Shown: positions 47,631-58,536 of the stretch, piece after piece | Layout: the number at the start of each line of letters is the position of its first letter | How positions within the stretch are numbered: position 1 is the first letter of the stretch | Assembly: GCF_008728835.1 (NCBI RefSeq) | Contig: NZ_CP042582.1 | Span: forward strand, 1,984,001 to 2,048,000 | From: Hypericibacter adhaerens | Lineage (GTDB): Bacteria > Pseudomonadota > Alphaproteobacteria > Dongiales > Dongiaceae | Length of the DNA stretch: 64,000 nt | Reading direction: 5' to 3' | Notes under the pieces: generated by a model | Seen by the model: the letters and a program-made list of their open reading frames with translations, nothing else | Databases searched by the model: none | What the model was told of the DNA's origin: nothing | Translations under genes and position numbers: made by a program

Positions 47631-49802
47631 ATGACCTCGCTACGGCGCCTCTGGTACCGATACTCGCCTCAGCTCTATCTCAGCGAGCTTCTCGAGAAGC
47701 GGTGGATGGAACCGATCATTCCGTTCATCCTGATGTGCGTCGTCTTCCTCGTCTTCGCCCTGATCATTCCCGGCTACGTCTCCTTCATCCAGCTCCAGCA
47801 ATTGATGCGGAGCTTTCCCGAGCAGGCCTTCGTCGCCATGGCCATGGCGATCGCGATCCTCTCGGGCGGCATCGACCTTTCGGTCGGCGCCGTCTTCGCC
47901 ATGGCCAATTTCGTCGCCCTCTATCTGCTGCAGATCCTGGGCCTGCCTTTCCCCGTTGCGGTGCTGGGCGTGCTGGCCTGGGGCGCCTTCATCGGCGCCG
48001 TCAATGGCGGCCTGATCGCCTATGCCAAGACGCGGCCCTTCCTGACCACGATGGTGGTCCTGATCGTGGTGCGCGCCGCCTACAACAAGCTGACCGCCGC
48101 CTTCACCGACGAGCTGGCGAGCGGCTACGCCGACAGCCCGACCTGGGACTTCATCGGCATCGGCTCGATCGGGGGCATCCCGGTCAACATGGCCTGCCTC
48201 GTGGTGATCGGGATCGCGGCCCATTTCTACCTGACTCGGATCCGCCCGGGTGTCCATATCATGGCCGTCGGCTCGAGCCGCAAGGCCGCGCGCCATGCCG
48301 GCATCAATGTGAAGTTCTCGCTCTTCTTCGCTTACGTCCTGTCCGGCCTTCTGACCTCGTTCGGCGGGCTGCTTTATGCCGCCCGGCAGAACAGCGCCGG
48401 CACCGACACCGGCGTGGGCTGGGAGGTCAACGCGCTGGCGGCGGCGGTCGTCGGCGGCATCAGCCTCAGCGGCGGGCGCGGCACCATCAGCCGCGCGCTC
48501 ATCGGTGCCGCCATCATCTTCCTGCTCATCAACGGCCTGGTGCAGCTCGGGACCCATGGCAGCCTGACCTCGGCCGCGATCGGCTTCATCCTGCTGGCGG
48601 CCGTGGGCTTCAACGTCAAGTTCGTCAAGAACAAGGGCAAGATCCTGCAGAAGATCTATGTCAGCCCGAGCCTGGTGGAATTCACAGCCCCGCCCTCGAT
48701 CGAGCGCGGCAGCGGCAGCGTCTATGCGGAGAACGACCGGCTGAAGAGCGTCGAGGCCATCGCCCTCAACCGCATCGAGGGCCCCGAGGACGTCATCCTC
48801 GACCGCAAGGACAATCTCTACACGGTCAACCGCAACGGCTCGATCATCCGCTTCCTGGCGCCGGACTACGAGACGCGCGAGGAGTTCGCGCGCATCGGCG
48901 GCCGCCCCTTGGGCCTCGCCTTCGACCGCGACGAGAACCTGCTGGTCTGCGTGGCGGCGATGGGCGTCTACGGGGTCAAGCCCGACCGCACGGTCTTCAA
49001 GGTCACCGACGAGACCAACCGCACGTGGTACCGCTTCAAGGACGATGCGCGGCTCTGGCTCGCGGACGATCTCGACGTGGCGCCCGACGGCAAGATCTAT
49101 TTCAGCGACGCCACGACGCGCTACGACCTCTCCGACTGGGCGCTCGACGGGTTCGAGGGGCGCGGCAACGGGCGGCTCGTCTGCCACGATCCGGCCACCG
49201 GCAAGACGCGCACGATCCTCAAGAACCTGGCCTTCCCCAACGGCATCTGCATCGCCCATGACGGGCAGTCGGTGCTCTGGGCCAGCACCTGGCTCTGCAA
49301 GATCTACCGCTACTGGATCGCGGGCGAGAAGGCGGGCCAGCTCGAGATCCTGATCGACAACCTGCCGGGCTATCCGGACAACATCAACCGCGCCTCGGAT
49401 GGCAACTACTGGCTCGCCTTCGTGGGCCTGCGCTCGCCGGTCTACGATCTCGCCATGGCCGATCCGGCCTTCCGTGTGCGCATGGTCAAGCAGATCCCGC
49501 CCGACGAATGGCTCTGCCCCGGCATCAACTACGGCTGCGTCATCAAGTTCAACGATGAAGGCGAGGTGCTGGAGTCGCTCTGGGATCCGGGTGCCCAGCA
49601 GCACCCGACCATCACCTCCATGCGCGAGCACAAGGGCTATCTCTATATCGGCGGGCTCGAGAACAACCGCATCGGCCGCCTGAAGCTGCCGAATGCCGAT
49701 CCGGGATGGACCGGCTGGGATTCCTATTGGGGCTCGAAGCGGCGACCGGGGCCGGGTGCGGCCGCGCCGGAGACGAGGGTGGGTCATGTCGCTCGCGCGT
49801 GA
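47631..49802 (+). CDS. ABC importer permease fused to a strictosidine-synthase/SMP-30-like beta-propeller
   Basis: A 723-residue two-part protein. Residues 1-330 are an RbsC-like permease (AFVAMAMAIAILSGGIDLSVGA, NGGLIAYAKTRPFLTTMVV, SSRKAARHAGINVKFSLFF, AAAVVGGISLSGGRGT). The last helix ends in FVKNKGKILQK, which by the positive-inside rule puts the following part in the cytoplasm. Residues about 375-690 resemble the APMAP/strictosidine-synthase and SMP-30 lactonase propeller: IEGPEDVILD (Glu383), YFSDATTRYD, LAFPNGICIA (Asn537), GYPDNINRASDGNYW (Asp583), SMREHKGYLYIGGLEN. Glu, Asn and Asp match the metal ligands of SMP-30 lactonases. The frame is continuous, with no stop at the joint. It overlaps the next gene by 17 bp. 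Confidence 0.88.
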   Translation: MTSLRRLWYRYSPQLYLSELLEKRWMEPIIPFILMCVVFLVFALIIPGYVSFIQLQQLMRSFPEQAFVAMAMAIAILSGGIDLSVGAVFAMANFVALYLLQILGLPFPVAVLGVLAWGAFIGAVNGGLIAYAKTRPFLTTMVVLIVVRAAYNKLTAAFTDELASGYADSPTWDFIGIGSIGGIPVNMACLVVIGIAAHFYLTRIRPGVHIMAVGSSRKAARHAGINVKFSLFFAYVLSGLLTSFGGLLYAARQNSAGTDTGVGWEVNALAAAVVGGISLSGGRGTISRALIGAAIIFLLINGLVQLGTHGSLTSAAIGFILLAAVGFNVKFVKNKGKILQKIYVSPSLVEFTAPPSIERGSGSVYAENDRLKSVEAIALNRIEGPEDVILDRKDNLYTVNRNGSIIRFLAPDYETREEFARIGGRPLGLAFDRDENLLVCVAAMGVYGVKPDRTVFKVTDETNRTWYRFKDDARLWLADDLDVAPDGKIYFSDATTRYDLSDWALDGFEGRGNGRLVCHDPATGKTRTILKNLAFPNGICIAHDGQSVLWASTWLCKIYRYWIAGEKAGQLEILIDNLPGYPDNINRASDGNYWLAFVGLRSPVYDLAMADPAFRVRMVKQIPPDEWLCPGINYGCVIKFNDEGEVLESLWDPGAQQHPTITSMREHKGYLYIGGLENNRIGRLKLPNADPGWTGWDSYWGSKRRPGPGAAAPETRVGHVARA

Positions 49803-50900
49803 CATCATCGATCGCGTCTTCTTCCCGAACCGCGATGTCCATGCGATCCCGGTGCTCGATGGCGGCTTCTCGCCGAACCAGCGCCTCGAGCAGGCCGAGG
49901 TTCTGGCCTCGTTCGAGGCGCCCGATTCCCTGGCGCTGGGACCGGACGGGCGGCTCTATGTGTCGGCCGGCCCGGCGATCCATGCTTGCTCGGGCAGCCG
50001 CCTCGACAAGCCGGAGATCTTCGCGCGGGCCGAGGCGCCCGTCAGCGCCCTCCGCTGGACAGGCGACGGCAGGCTGCTCGCAGCCGTCGACGGCCGGGGC
50101 CTCCATGCCTTCGATCGCGGCGGCAAGCTGGTGGCGCGCCTGGATGCGCTGGGGGGCGTGCCGCTGCGCTGCGTGACTGCTATCGCCGTCGCTGCCGACG
50201 GCACGGTCTATGCCACCGACGGGTCGCGCCATAACGAGGCCGCGCAGTGGCTGACCGACCTGATGCAGAACCGGCGAGGCTCGGGCCGGCTCATCGCCGC
50301 CGCGTCGGACCTTTCTAATCCCCGCCTTGTCAAGGACGGCTTGTCCTGGCCCGCGGGTGTCGCGATCGGCCATGACGAGAAGGAAGTGCTGGTGGGCGAA
50401 GCCTGGGCGCACGGGCTTTCGGCCGTGAGCCGGGCCGACGGAAGCGTTCGCAGGCTGGTCAGGAACTTCGTCGGCTATCCGGGCCGCATCTGCCGTAGCG
50501 CCAAGGGCGGCTACTGGGTCGCGTTCTTCGCGCTCAGGACCCAGCTCACCGAGTTCATCCTGCGCGAGCCGATCTTCCGGATGAAGATGATGGAGCAGGT
50601 GCCGCCCGACCTGTGGATCGGCCCGACGCTCGGCGGCAAATTCGACTATCGCGAGCCGACGCAGATCGGGCGCATCAAGAAGCTCGGCATCCAGAAACCC
50701 TGGGCGCCGCCGCGCTCCTACGGGTTGGTCGCGCGTCTCGACGAGCAGGGGCAGGCGCTGGAGAGCCTGCACAGCCGCGTCTCCGGCAACCTCCATGGCA
50801 TCACCGATGTCGCCGAGATCGGGACGACGCTCTACGCCGTCTCGAAGGGGCATGGGAAGGTGGCGTCGGTCGCGCTGACGCCGGCCGCGGGAGGCCGGGC

Positions 50901-50904
<4 letters not shown>
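49786..50904 (+). CDS. Free-standing beta-propeller paralogue of the fused domain
   Basis: A 372-residue cytoplasmic propeller of the strictosidine-synthase-like/SMP-30 clan, without a signal peptide. It is clearly paralogous to the propeller in the upstream fusion: GYPGRICRSAKGGYWVAF versus GYPDNINRASDGNYWLAF, then FRMKMMEQVPPDLW versus FRVRMVKQIPPDEW. Two of three putative metal ligands differ: Asn becomes Ala190 (WPAGVAI) and Asp becomes Gly233, while the Glu in FEAPDSL stays. It may be a non-catalytic binding or regulatory partner. The start at 49786 follows GAGGGTGGG and overlaps the fusion gene; its end overlaps the ATPase gene (ATGA). Confidence 0.82.
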
Positions 50905-52448
<1,544 letters not shown>

Positions 52449-52514
52449 CGGGCCCGTTTCGCCGGCCTTCCTCGACGGATCACCCTCCACGAACCTTCCG
52501 CCTTCGGCCAGCCC

Positions 52515-53747
52515 ATGGGAGTGTCAGAACCTATGTTCTATGAGAAATCGGAGAAGGTGCTGCAGCTGACGGCCCGGCTCGAGGCCTTCATGGACCGGCA
52601 TGTCTATCCGAACGAGGCGCGGTTCTACCGCGAGGCGGAGGAGCTCGGTCCCTGGAAGATCTATCCGGTGGTGGAGGAGCTGAAGCCGCTGGCGAAGAAG
52701 GAAGGCCTGTGGAACCTGTTCCTGCCGGCGAGCGGCCACGGGGCGGGCCTGACCAATCTCGAATATGCGCCGCTCTGCGAGATCATGGGACGCTCCCATC
52801 TGGCGCCCGAGCTTTTCAACTGCAACGCGCCGGATACCGGGAACATGGAGGTGCTGGAGCGCTACGGCACGCCCGAGCAGCAGGAGCGCTGGCTGAAGCC
52901 GCTGCTGGCCGGTGAGATCCGTTCCTGCTTCGCCATGACCGAGCCCGCGGTTGCCTCCTCCGACGCCACCAACATCGAGAGCTCGATCGTCCGCGACGGC
53001 AACGAATACGTCATCAACGGGCACAAGTGGTACACCACCAACGCCACCGATCCGCGCTGCAAGATCTGCATCTTCATGGGCAAGACGGACCCGGCCAACC
53101 CGGACCGCCATCGCCAGCAGTCGATGATCCTGGTGCCGATGGACACCCCCGGCGTGACGGTGACCCGTGCCCTGCCGGTCTTCGGCTATTACGGCGTGCC
53201 GGACCGGGCCTCCGAGGTGCTGTTCAAGAATGTCCGCGTGCCCGTCTCGAACATGCTGCTCGGCGAGGGCCGGGGCTTCGAGATCGCGCAGGGCCGCCTC
53301 GGGCCGGGCCGTATCCATCACTGCATGCGCCTCATCGGCCTGGCCGAGCGGTCGCTGGAGAGGATGTGCATCCGGGCCTCGAGCCGGGTCGCCTTCGGCA
53401 AGCCGATCGCGGAACAGACCGTGACCCAGGAGCGCATCGCCGAGGCCCGGATCATGATCGAGCAGGCGCGGCTGCTGACGCTGAATGCTGCCTATAAAAT
53501 GGACACGGTCGGGAACAAGGCCGCCCGGATGGAGATCGCCATGATCAAAGTGGCGGTGCCGAACATGGCCTGCCAGGTGATAGACTGGGCGATGCAGGCT
53601 CATGGCGGCGGCGGGACCAGCAACGATTTCGGCCTCGCCACCGCCTATGCCACTGCCCGTCTCCTGCGTCTGGCCGATGGGCCGGACGAGGTCCATCGCA
53701 ACCAGATCGCCCGCCTCGAGCTGAAGAAATATTCCAACCGTGCATGA
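52515..53747 (+). CDS. Acyl-CoA dehydrogenase, ACAD10/ACAD11 type
   Basis: A 410-residue FAD enzyme. [18 protein letters not shown] and [27 protein letters not shown] are typical of the ACAD10/11 subgroup. [12 protein letters not shown]-type sequence (here [13 protein letters not shown]) follows, then [20 protein letters not shown] and [15 protein letters not shown] with [20 protein letters not shown] at the end. Members act with a linked kinase to convert 4-hydroxyacyl-CoAs to enoyl-CoAs, or desaturate branched acyl-CoAs. It is 66 bp after the importer ATPase gene and directly before an aminoglycoside-phosphotransferase-fold gene, the usual ACAD11-type pairing. Confidence 0.92.
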   Translation: MGVSEPMFYEKSEKVLQLTARLEAFMDRHVYPNEARFYREAEELGPWKIYPVVEELKPLAKKEGLWNLFLPASGHGAGLTNLEYAPLCEIMGRSHLAPELFNCNAPDTGNMEVLERYGTPEQQERWLKPLLAGEIRSCFAMTEPAVASSDATNIESSIVRDGNEYVINGHKWYTTNATDPRCKICIFMGKTDPANPDRHRQQSMILVPMDTPGVTVTRALPVFGYYGVPDRASEVLFKNVRVPVSNMLLGEGRGFEIAQGRLGPGRIHHCMRLIGLAERSLERMCIRASSRVAFGKPIAEQTVTQERIAEARIMIEQARLLTLNAAYKMDTVGNKAARMEIAMIKVAVPNMACQVIDWAMQAHGGGGTSNDFGLATAYATARLLRLADGPDEVHRNQIARLELKKYSNRA

Positions 53748-53792
53748 CGTGACCCTGACCAGCACATCCCCGACGAATCCTGAGAGAGTGGC

Positions 53793-54824
53793 ATGACGGC
53801 GGCTGGATCGCCGCTGCCCGCGGAATGGGCGAGACTGGAGCCGTGGCTCGCCGCTCATGTCGCCGGATTCCGCGGACCGGTCACCGTCACCCGCTTCGAG
53901 GGCGGCCAGTCCAACCCGACCTATCGCCTGGATGCGGCCTCGGGTTCCTATGTGCTGCGGCGCAAGCCGCCGGGCGTGCTCCTGCCGAGCGCGCACGCCG
54001 TCGATCGCGAGTTCCGCGTGCTCGCGGCCCTGAAGGGCAGCGGCGTGCCGGTACCGCGGGTCCATGCGCTGGGCGAGGCCGACATCATCGGCACGCCGTT
54101 CTACGTGATGGACCATGTCGAGGGCCGCGTCTTCTGGGACCAGCGGCTGCCGGGCCTCGAGCCGCGGGAGCGTGCCGCGATCTACGATTCCATGAACGAG
54201 ACCATCGCGCGGCTGCACCGGATCGACCCGCAGGCCGTCGGCCTCGGCGATTACGGGAAGCCGGGCAATTTCCTGGAGCGGCAGATCGGCCGCTGGTCGA
54301 AGCAGTATCAGGCGTCCGAGACCGAGACGATCGAGGCCATGGACCGTCTCATCGAGTGGCTGCCGCGCCACATCCCGGCGCAGGACGCCACCGGCATCGT
54401 CCATGGCGATTATCGGCTCGACAACCTGATCTTCCACCCGACCGAGGGCCGGGTCGTGGCGGTGCTCGACTGGGAGCTTTCCACGCTCGGCGATCCGCTG
54501 GCCGATTTCGCCTATCACGTCATGACCTGGCGCATCTCGCCCTCGGTCTTCCGCGGCCTGGCCGGCACCGATTTCAAGGCGGTCGGCATTCCCGACGAGA
54601 CGGCTTATGTCGCCCGCTATTGCGAGCGGACGGGACGGGGCCGGATCGCGGGCTGGGACTTCTATATCGCCTACAGCCTGTTCCGCATCGCCGCGATCAT
54701 GCAGGGCATCGCCAAGCGGGCGATCGAGGGCAATGCGGCGAGCGAACGCGCGGCCGAGGTCGGCCGCGCGGCGCGGCCGATCGCCGAGCAGGCCTGGGAC
54801 CTGGCGCGCCGCATCGGCGCCTGA
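53793..54824 (+). CDS. Phosphotransferase family protein (LvaA/ACAD11 kinase-like)
   Basis: A 343-residue protein kinase-like/APH-fold phosphotransferase. The N-lobe has RFEGGQSNPTYRLDAASG and YVLRRKPPGVLLPSAHAVDREF. The catalytic loop is GIVHGDYRLDNLIFHP and the metal Asp is in VAVLDWELSTLGDPLADF. This subgroup includes LvaA, which phosphorylates 4-hydroxyvaleryl-CoA in levulinate degradation, and the kinase half of ACAD10/11. Its neighbour is the matching dehydrogenase. I infer action on a 4- or other hydroxyacyl-CoA. RBS: GAGAGTGGC. Confidence 0.9.
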   Translation: MTAAGSPLPAEWARLEPWLAAHVAGFRGPVTVTRFEGGQSNPTYRLDAASGSYVLRRKPPGVLLPSAHAVDREFRVLAALKGSGVPVPRVHALGEADIIGTPFYVMDHVEGRVFWDQRLPGLEPRERAAIYDSMNETIARLHRIDPQAVGLGDYGKPGNFLERQIGRWSKQYQASETETIEAMDRLIEWLPRHIPAQDATGIVHGDYRLDNLIFHPTEGRVVAVLDWELSTLGDPLADFAYHVMTWRISPSVFRGLAGTDFKAVGIPDETAYVARYCERTGRGRIAGWDFYIAYSLFRIAAIMQGIAKRAIEGNAASERAAEVGRAARPIAEQAWDLARRIGA

Positions 54825-54847
54825 ACTTTCCGGAGGAAGCGAAGGGT

Positions 54848-55711
54848 ATGGAGCAGAAGGAAAGGATCGGTGTCGTCGGCGCCGGTCTCATGGGACGGGA
54901 GATCGCGCTGGTCTTCGCGCTGGCCGGCTACAAGGTGCTGCTCTGCGACCAGACCGAAAGCCATCTGGCGCAAGCGATGGAGCGCCTCGGCCAGATCCTC
55001 GAGAAAGGGGTCGGGCGCGGCTTCTACAAGGAAGAGGATGTCCTGCGCGCGCTCGGCGACATCGCCACCACGACCGATTTCGGCCTCTTTGCCGACCGCG
55101 ATTTCGTCACCGAGGCGGTGTTCGAGCGCGAGGACGTCAAGGCCGCGGTCTTCGAGAAGCTCGACGCGATCTGCCAGCCCTCCTGCGTCATCGCGACCAA
55201 TACCTCGACCATCCCGATCTCGGTGCTGGCCTCGCATGTCTCGGAGGCGCGGCGGCCCCGTTTCATCGGCACGCATTATTTCTCGCCGGTCTCGCGCATG
55301 AAGCTGGTCGAGGTCATGCCAGGCTTCGCCACGGCGCCCGCCACCGTCGATCTGGCCATGCGCCTCTGCCGGTCGGTCGGCAAGACGCCGATCGCCATCA
55401 AGGACGTGCCCGGCTTCGCCGTGAACCGGCTTCTGCATGTGCTGATGATCGAGGCGGTGCGGCTGGTGGAGGAGGGGGTGGCGACGCCGGAGGATATCGA
55501 CACCGCCTGCAAGCTCGGCCTCGGTCATCCGATGGGGCCGTTCGAGCTGATGGATGCCACGACCTCGAGCCTCTGCCTGCAGGCCCAGGAGATCATGTTC
55601 GAGGCCTATGGCGAGCGCTTCCGGCCGCGGCCGCTGCTGAAGCAGCGCGTGCGCGCCGGCCTGGTCGGCGGGCGCGGCAAGCCCGGCTGGCGCACGCCCG
55701 GCGGCAACTGA
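54848..55711 (+). CDS. 3-hydroxyacyl-CoA dehydrogenase
   Basis: A 287-residue NAD-dependent HAD. The Rossmann loop is IGVVGAGLMGREIALVFAL, the catalytic His lies in RFIGTHYFSPVSRMKLVEV with the Glu in that segment, and CVIATNTSTIPIS binds the coenzyme region. IKDVPGFAVNRLLHVLMIEA and LGLGHPMGPFELMD make up the C-terminal helical domain. The length suits stand-alone PaaH/HbdA-type enzymes. RBS GGAGGAAGCGAAGG upstream of the ATG at 54848. Part of the degradative operon. Confidence 0.92.
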   Translation: MEQKERIGVVGAGLMGREIALVFALAGYKVLLCDQTESHLAQAMERLGQILEKGVGRGFYKEEDVLRALGDIATTTDFGLFADRDFVTEAVFEREDVKAAVFEKLDAICQPSCVIATNTSTIPISVLASHVSEARRPRFIGTHYFSPVSRMKLVEVMPGFATAPATVDLAMRLCRSVGKTPIAIKDVPGFAVNRLLHVLMIEAVRLVEEGVATPEDIDTACKLGLGHPMGPFELMDATTSSLCLQAQEIMFEAYGERFRPRPLLKQRVRAGLVGGRGKPGWRTPGGN

Positions 55712-55724
55712 GGGCGCGCCCCCC

Positions 55725-56495
55725 TTGCTGTTCGATCTCACCGGCAAGACCGCGATCGTCACGGGCTCCTCGCGCGGCATCGGGCTTGCCATCGCGACCC
55801 GCCTGGCGGAGGCGGGCGCCCGGGTCGTGATCTCCTCGCGCAAGGCGCCGGCCTGCGAGGCCGCCGCCGCCGGAATCAACGCGCGTTACGGAGCGGGGCG
55901 GGCGATCGCCGTGCCGGCCAACATCTCTTCGAAGGACAACCTCAAGGCACTGGTCGAGCAGACGCTGGGCCAACTCGGCCGCCTCGACATCCTGGTCTGC
56001 AATGCCGCTTCCAATCCCTATTTCGGCCCGATGAGCGGCATCGGCGACGATGCGTTCCGCAAGATCCTCGAGAACAACATCGTCGCCAACAACTGGCTGA
56101 TCCAGTTAGCGCTGCCGGCGCTCGAGCGCCAGGGCGGGGGATCGATCGTCATCATCTCCTCGATCGGCGGGCTGCAGGGCTCGGCCGGGATCGGCGCCTA
56201 CAACATCTCCAAGGCCGCCGACATGCAGCTCGCGCGCAATCTCGCGGTCGAGCTCGGGCCGAAGCAGATCCGCGTCAATTGCATCGCGCCGGGCCTGGTC
56301 CGCACCGATTTCGCCCGGGCCTTGTGGGAGAACCCCGAGACCCTGGCGCACTACACGAAGGCCGCCCCGCTGGGCCGTATCGGCGAGCCGGACGACATCG
56401 CGGGCTGCGCCGTCTTCCTCGCCTCGCCGGCCAGCGCCTTCCTCACCGGGCAGACGATCGTCGTCGATGGTGGCGTCACCATCGCCGGCGTGTGA
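55725..56495 (+). CDS. Short-chain dehydrogenase/reductase (SDR)
   Basis: A 256-residue classical SDR: TGSSRGIG coenzyme loop, CNAAS in place of NNAG, catalytic Ser in IIISSIGG, Tyr/Lys in YNISKAAD, and the GQTIVVDGGVTIAGV C-terminus. The start is TTG at 55725, 13 bp after the HAD stop, with a weak RBS (GAGGGCG). It resembles dehydrogenases of the DHRS4 group that act on carbonyl/hydroxyl groups. Probably oxidises a hydroxyl in the degraded compound. Confidence 0.88.
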   Translation: MLFDLTGKTAIVTGSSRGIGLAIATRLAEAGARVVISSRKAPACEAAAAGINARYGAGRAIAVPANISSKDNLKALVEQTLGQLGRLDILVCNAASNPYFGPMSGIGDDAFRKILENNIVANNWLIQLALPALERQGGGSIVIISSIGGLQGSAGIGAYNISKAADMQLARNLAVELGPKQIRVNCIAPGLVRTDFARALWENPETLAHYTKAAPLGRIGEPDDIAGCAVFLASPASAFLTGQTIVVDGGVTIAGV

Positions 56496-56515
56496 AAGCA
56501 GAGCGGGAACGCATC

Positions 56516-57313
56516 ATGAGGGTCGAGGGCAAGGTTGTCGCGGTCACGGGCGGGGCGAGCGGGATCGGCCGTGCCCTGTGCCAGCGCTTCCACAAGGAAG
56601 GCGCGGCCAAGGTCGTCGTCGCGGACCTCGATGTCACAGCCGCCGAGGCTGTCGCCGCCGAGATCGAAGGCGCCGCGTTCCGCTGCGACGTCTCCGACGA
56701 GGCGCAGATCGCCCGGCTCGTCACAGAGACCGAGGACCGGTTCGGGCCGATCGACCTGTTCTGCTCCAATGCCGGCATCGCGACCTTCGACACGCGGCCG
56801 CGCGACGCCAGCAGCGCGTCCAACGCCGCCTGGGAACGGAGCTGGGCCGTGAATGTCATGGCGCATGTCTATGCTGCCCGCGCGCTGACGCCGCGCATGG
56901 CGGCACGGGGCGGCGGCTATTTCCTGCATACGGTGTCGGCGGCCGGTCTGCTCTCGCAGATCGGCGGTGCCGTCTATGCCACGACCAAGCATGCCGCGAT
57001 CGGATTCGCCGAGGCGCTGGCGATTGCCCATCGCGATGCGGGGATCCGGGTCTCGGTGCTCTGTCCCCAGGGCGTGGACACGCCGATGCTGCGCGCGCTG
57101 CCCGACGGCCCGCAGGCGCGCGACGGGGTCATCAGCGCGGAGGCGGTCGCGGACTGCGTGATCGAAGGCCTGGCCGAGGAGCGATTCTTGATCCTGCCGC
57201 ATCCCGTCGTGGCCGACTACATGCGGCGCAAGACCGCCGACTACGACCGCTGGCTCTCCGGCATGGTGCGGCTGCGGCGGACGCTGGAAGGCGACGGCGC
57301 CCCTCGAGATTGA
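56516..57313 (+). CDS. Short-chain dehydrogenase/reductase (SDR)
   Basis: A 265-residue SDR: TGGASGIGRALCQRF loop, CSNAGIATFD, catalytic Ser in HTVSAAG and Tyr/Lys in YATTKHAAIGF, then VSVLCPQGVDTPML. The C-terminal AERFLILPHP-like segment (EERFLILPHPVVADYMRRK) is typical of SDRs that accompany acyl-CoA degradation genes. It is distinct from the preceding SDR, so two different alcohol/ketone steps are likely. Gap to the previous gene is 20 bp. Confidence 0.88.
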   Translation: MRVEGKVVAVTGGASGIGRALCQRFHKEGAAKVVVADLDVTAAEAVAAEIEGAAFRCDVSDEAQIARLVTETEDRFGPIDLFCSNAGIATFDTRPRDASSASNAAWERSWAVNVMAHVYAARALTPRMAARGGGYFLHTVSAAGLLSQIGGAVYATTKHAAIGFAEALAIAHRDAGIRVSVLCPQGVDTPMLRALPDGPQARDGVISAEAVADCVIEGLAEERFLILPHPVVADYMRRKTADYDRWLSGMVRLRRTLEGDGAPRD

Positions 57314-57342
57314 ACCGATTGGAACGCAACGGAGACAAGGAC

Positions 57343-58521
57343 ATGGACATCGTGCTTTGCGGCGGCAAGCGGACGCCGTTCGGGGATTTCGGCAAGTCGT
57401 TGAAGGACACGACGCTGGTCGAGCTCGGCAGCCACGCGGCACAGGCGACGCTCAAGGGCGCCGGGCTGGCCGCCGAGAAGGTCGATCAGCTCGTCTGGGG
57501 CAATGTCCTGCCGGTCGACCAGGAAGGCTATCTCGCGGCCCGGGCCGTGGCGTTGAAGGCGGGTCTGTCCGAAAGCTCGATCGCGCTCAATGTCAACCGC
57601 GCCTGCGGCTCCGGCATCCAGGCGATCATGTCCGCGGCCGAGCATATCGTCGCCGGCCATAGCCGCGTGGCGCTGGCGGGCGGCGGCGAGAATTTCTCGC
57701 GCGCGCCCTATATCGTCACCTCGGCGCGCTGGGGCTCGAAGCGCGGCCCTCAGACCATGGTCGATGCGCTGGACTGGGCCTATCGCGATCCTTTGAGCCT
57801 GGAGCTGATGGGCGAGACCGCCGAGAACCTGGCCGACGACTTCCAATATACGCGTGACGCCATGGACGATTACGCGCTCTCGAGCCAGCGCCGGGCCGGG
57901 ACCGCGGTCGCCAGCGGCTTCCTCGCCAAGCAGATCGCACCGATCGAGGTGCCGGACGGCAAGGGTCGGCGCCTGTTTTCGGTCGACGAATTCCCGCGTC
58001 CCGACATCGCGCGCGAGAAGATCGCGGCCATGAAGCCGGTGTTCCGCGCTGGCGGCAAGGTCACGCCCGCCAATTCCAGCGGCGTCACCGACGGGGCCGC
58101 GTTCGTCATCGTGGCCGAGCGGGGTGCCGCCGAGAAGGCCGGCATCCGCCCGCGCGCGCAGATCGTCGATTATGCGATCGCCGGCGTGCCGCCGCGCATC
58201 ATGGGCTGCGGCCCGGTGCCGGCCACGCGCAAGCTGCTCGAGCAGCAGAAGCTCAAGGTCTCGGACATCGATTATTTCGAGGTGAACGAGGCCTTCGCGG
58301 CCGTCAATCTTCATGCCGAGTCCCAGCTCGGCGTGCCTCGCGATGCGACCAACCTCTATGGCGGCGGCATCTCGATCGGCCATCCGCCGGGGGCCACGGG
58401 CGTGCGCATGGCGCTCAACGCCCTCCAGCATCTCGAGGACAGCGGCGCGCGCCGCGCCGTCCTCACGCTCTGCATGGGCGGCGGCCAGGGGCTGGCCATG
58501 CTCATCGAACGGCTGCACTGA
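57343..58521 (+). CDS. Acetyl-CoA acyltransferase (thiolase)
   Basis: A 392-residue thiolase. The nucleophile Cys is in NVNRACGSGIQAI, the His in GGGISIGHPPGATG, the second Cys in VLTLCMGGGQGLAM, and NEAFAAVN is the fourth motif. KRTPFGDFGKSL starts the protein. It should cleave 3-oxoacyl-CoA to acetyl- (or propionyl-) CoA at the end of the pathway. RBS GGAGACAAGG precedes the ATG at 57343. Confidence 0.93.
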   Translation: MDIVLCGGKRTPFGDFGKSLKDTTLVELGSHAAQATLKGAGLAAEKVDQLVWGNVLPVDQEGYLAARAVALKAGLSESSIALNVNRACGSGIQAIMSAAEHIVAGHSRVALAGGGENFSRAPYIVTSARWGSKRGPQTMVDALDWAYRDPLSLELMGETAENLADDFQYTRDAMDDYALSSQRRAGTAVASGFLAKQIAPIEVPDGKGRRLFSVDEFPRPDIAREKIAAMKPVFRAGGKVTPANSSGVTDGAAFVIVAERGAAEKAGIRPRAQIVDYAIAGVPPRIMGCGPVPATRKLLEQQKLKVSDIDYFEVNEAFAAVNLHAESQLGVPRDATNLYGGGISIGHPPGATGVRMALNALQHLEDSGARRAVLTLCMGGGQGLAMLIERLH

Positions 58522-58536
58522 ACGGAGGGACCGTCC

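Noticed and set aside
47640-49808. A 722-codon minus-strand frame opposite the permease-propeller fusion
   Set aside because: It has a His/Asp/Arg-rich composition and no domain; the plus-strand protein is clear.
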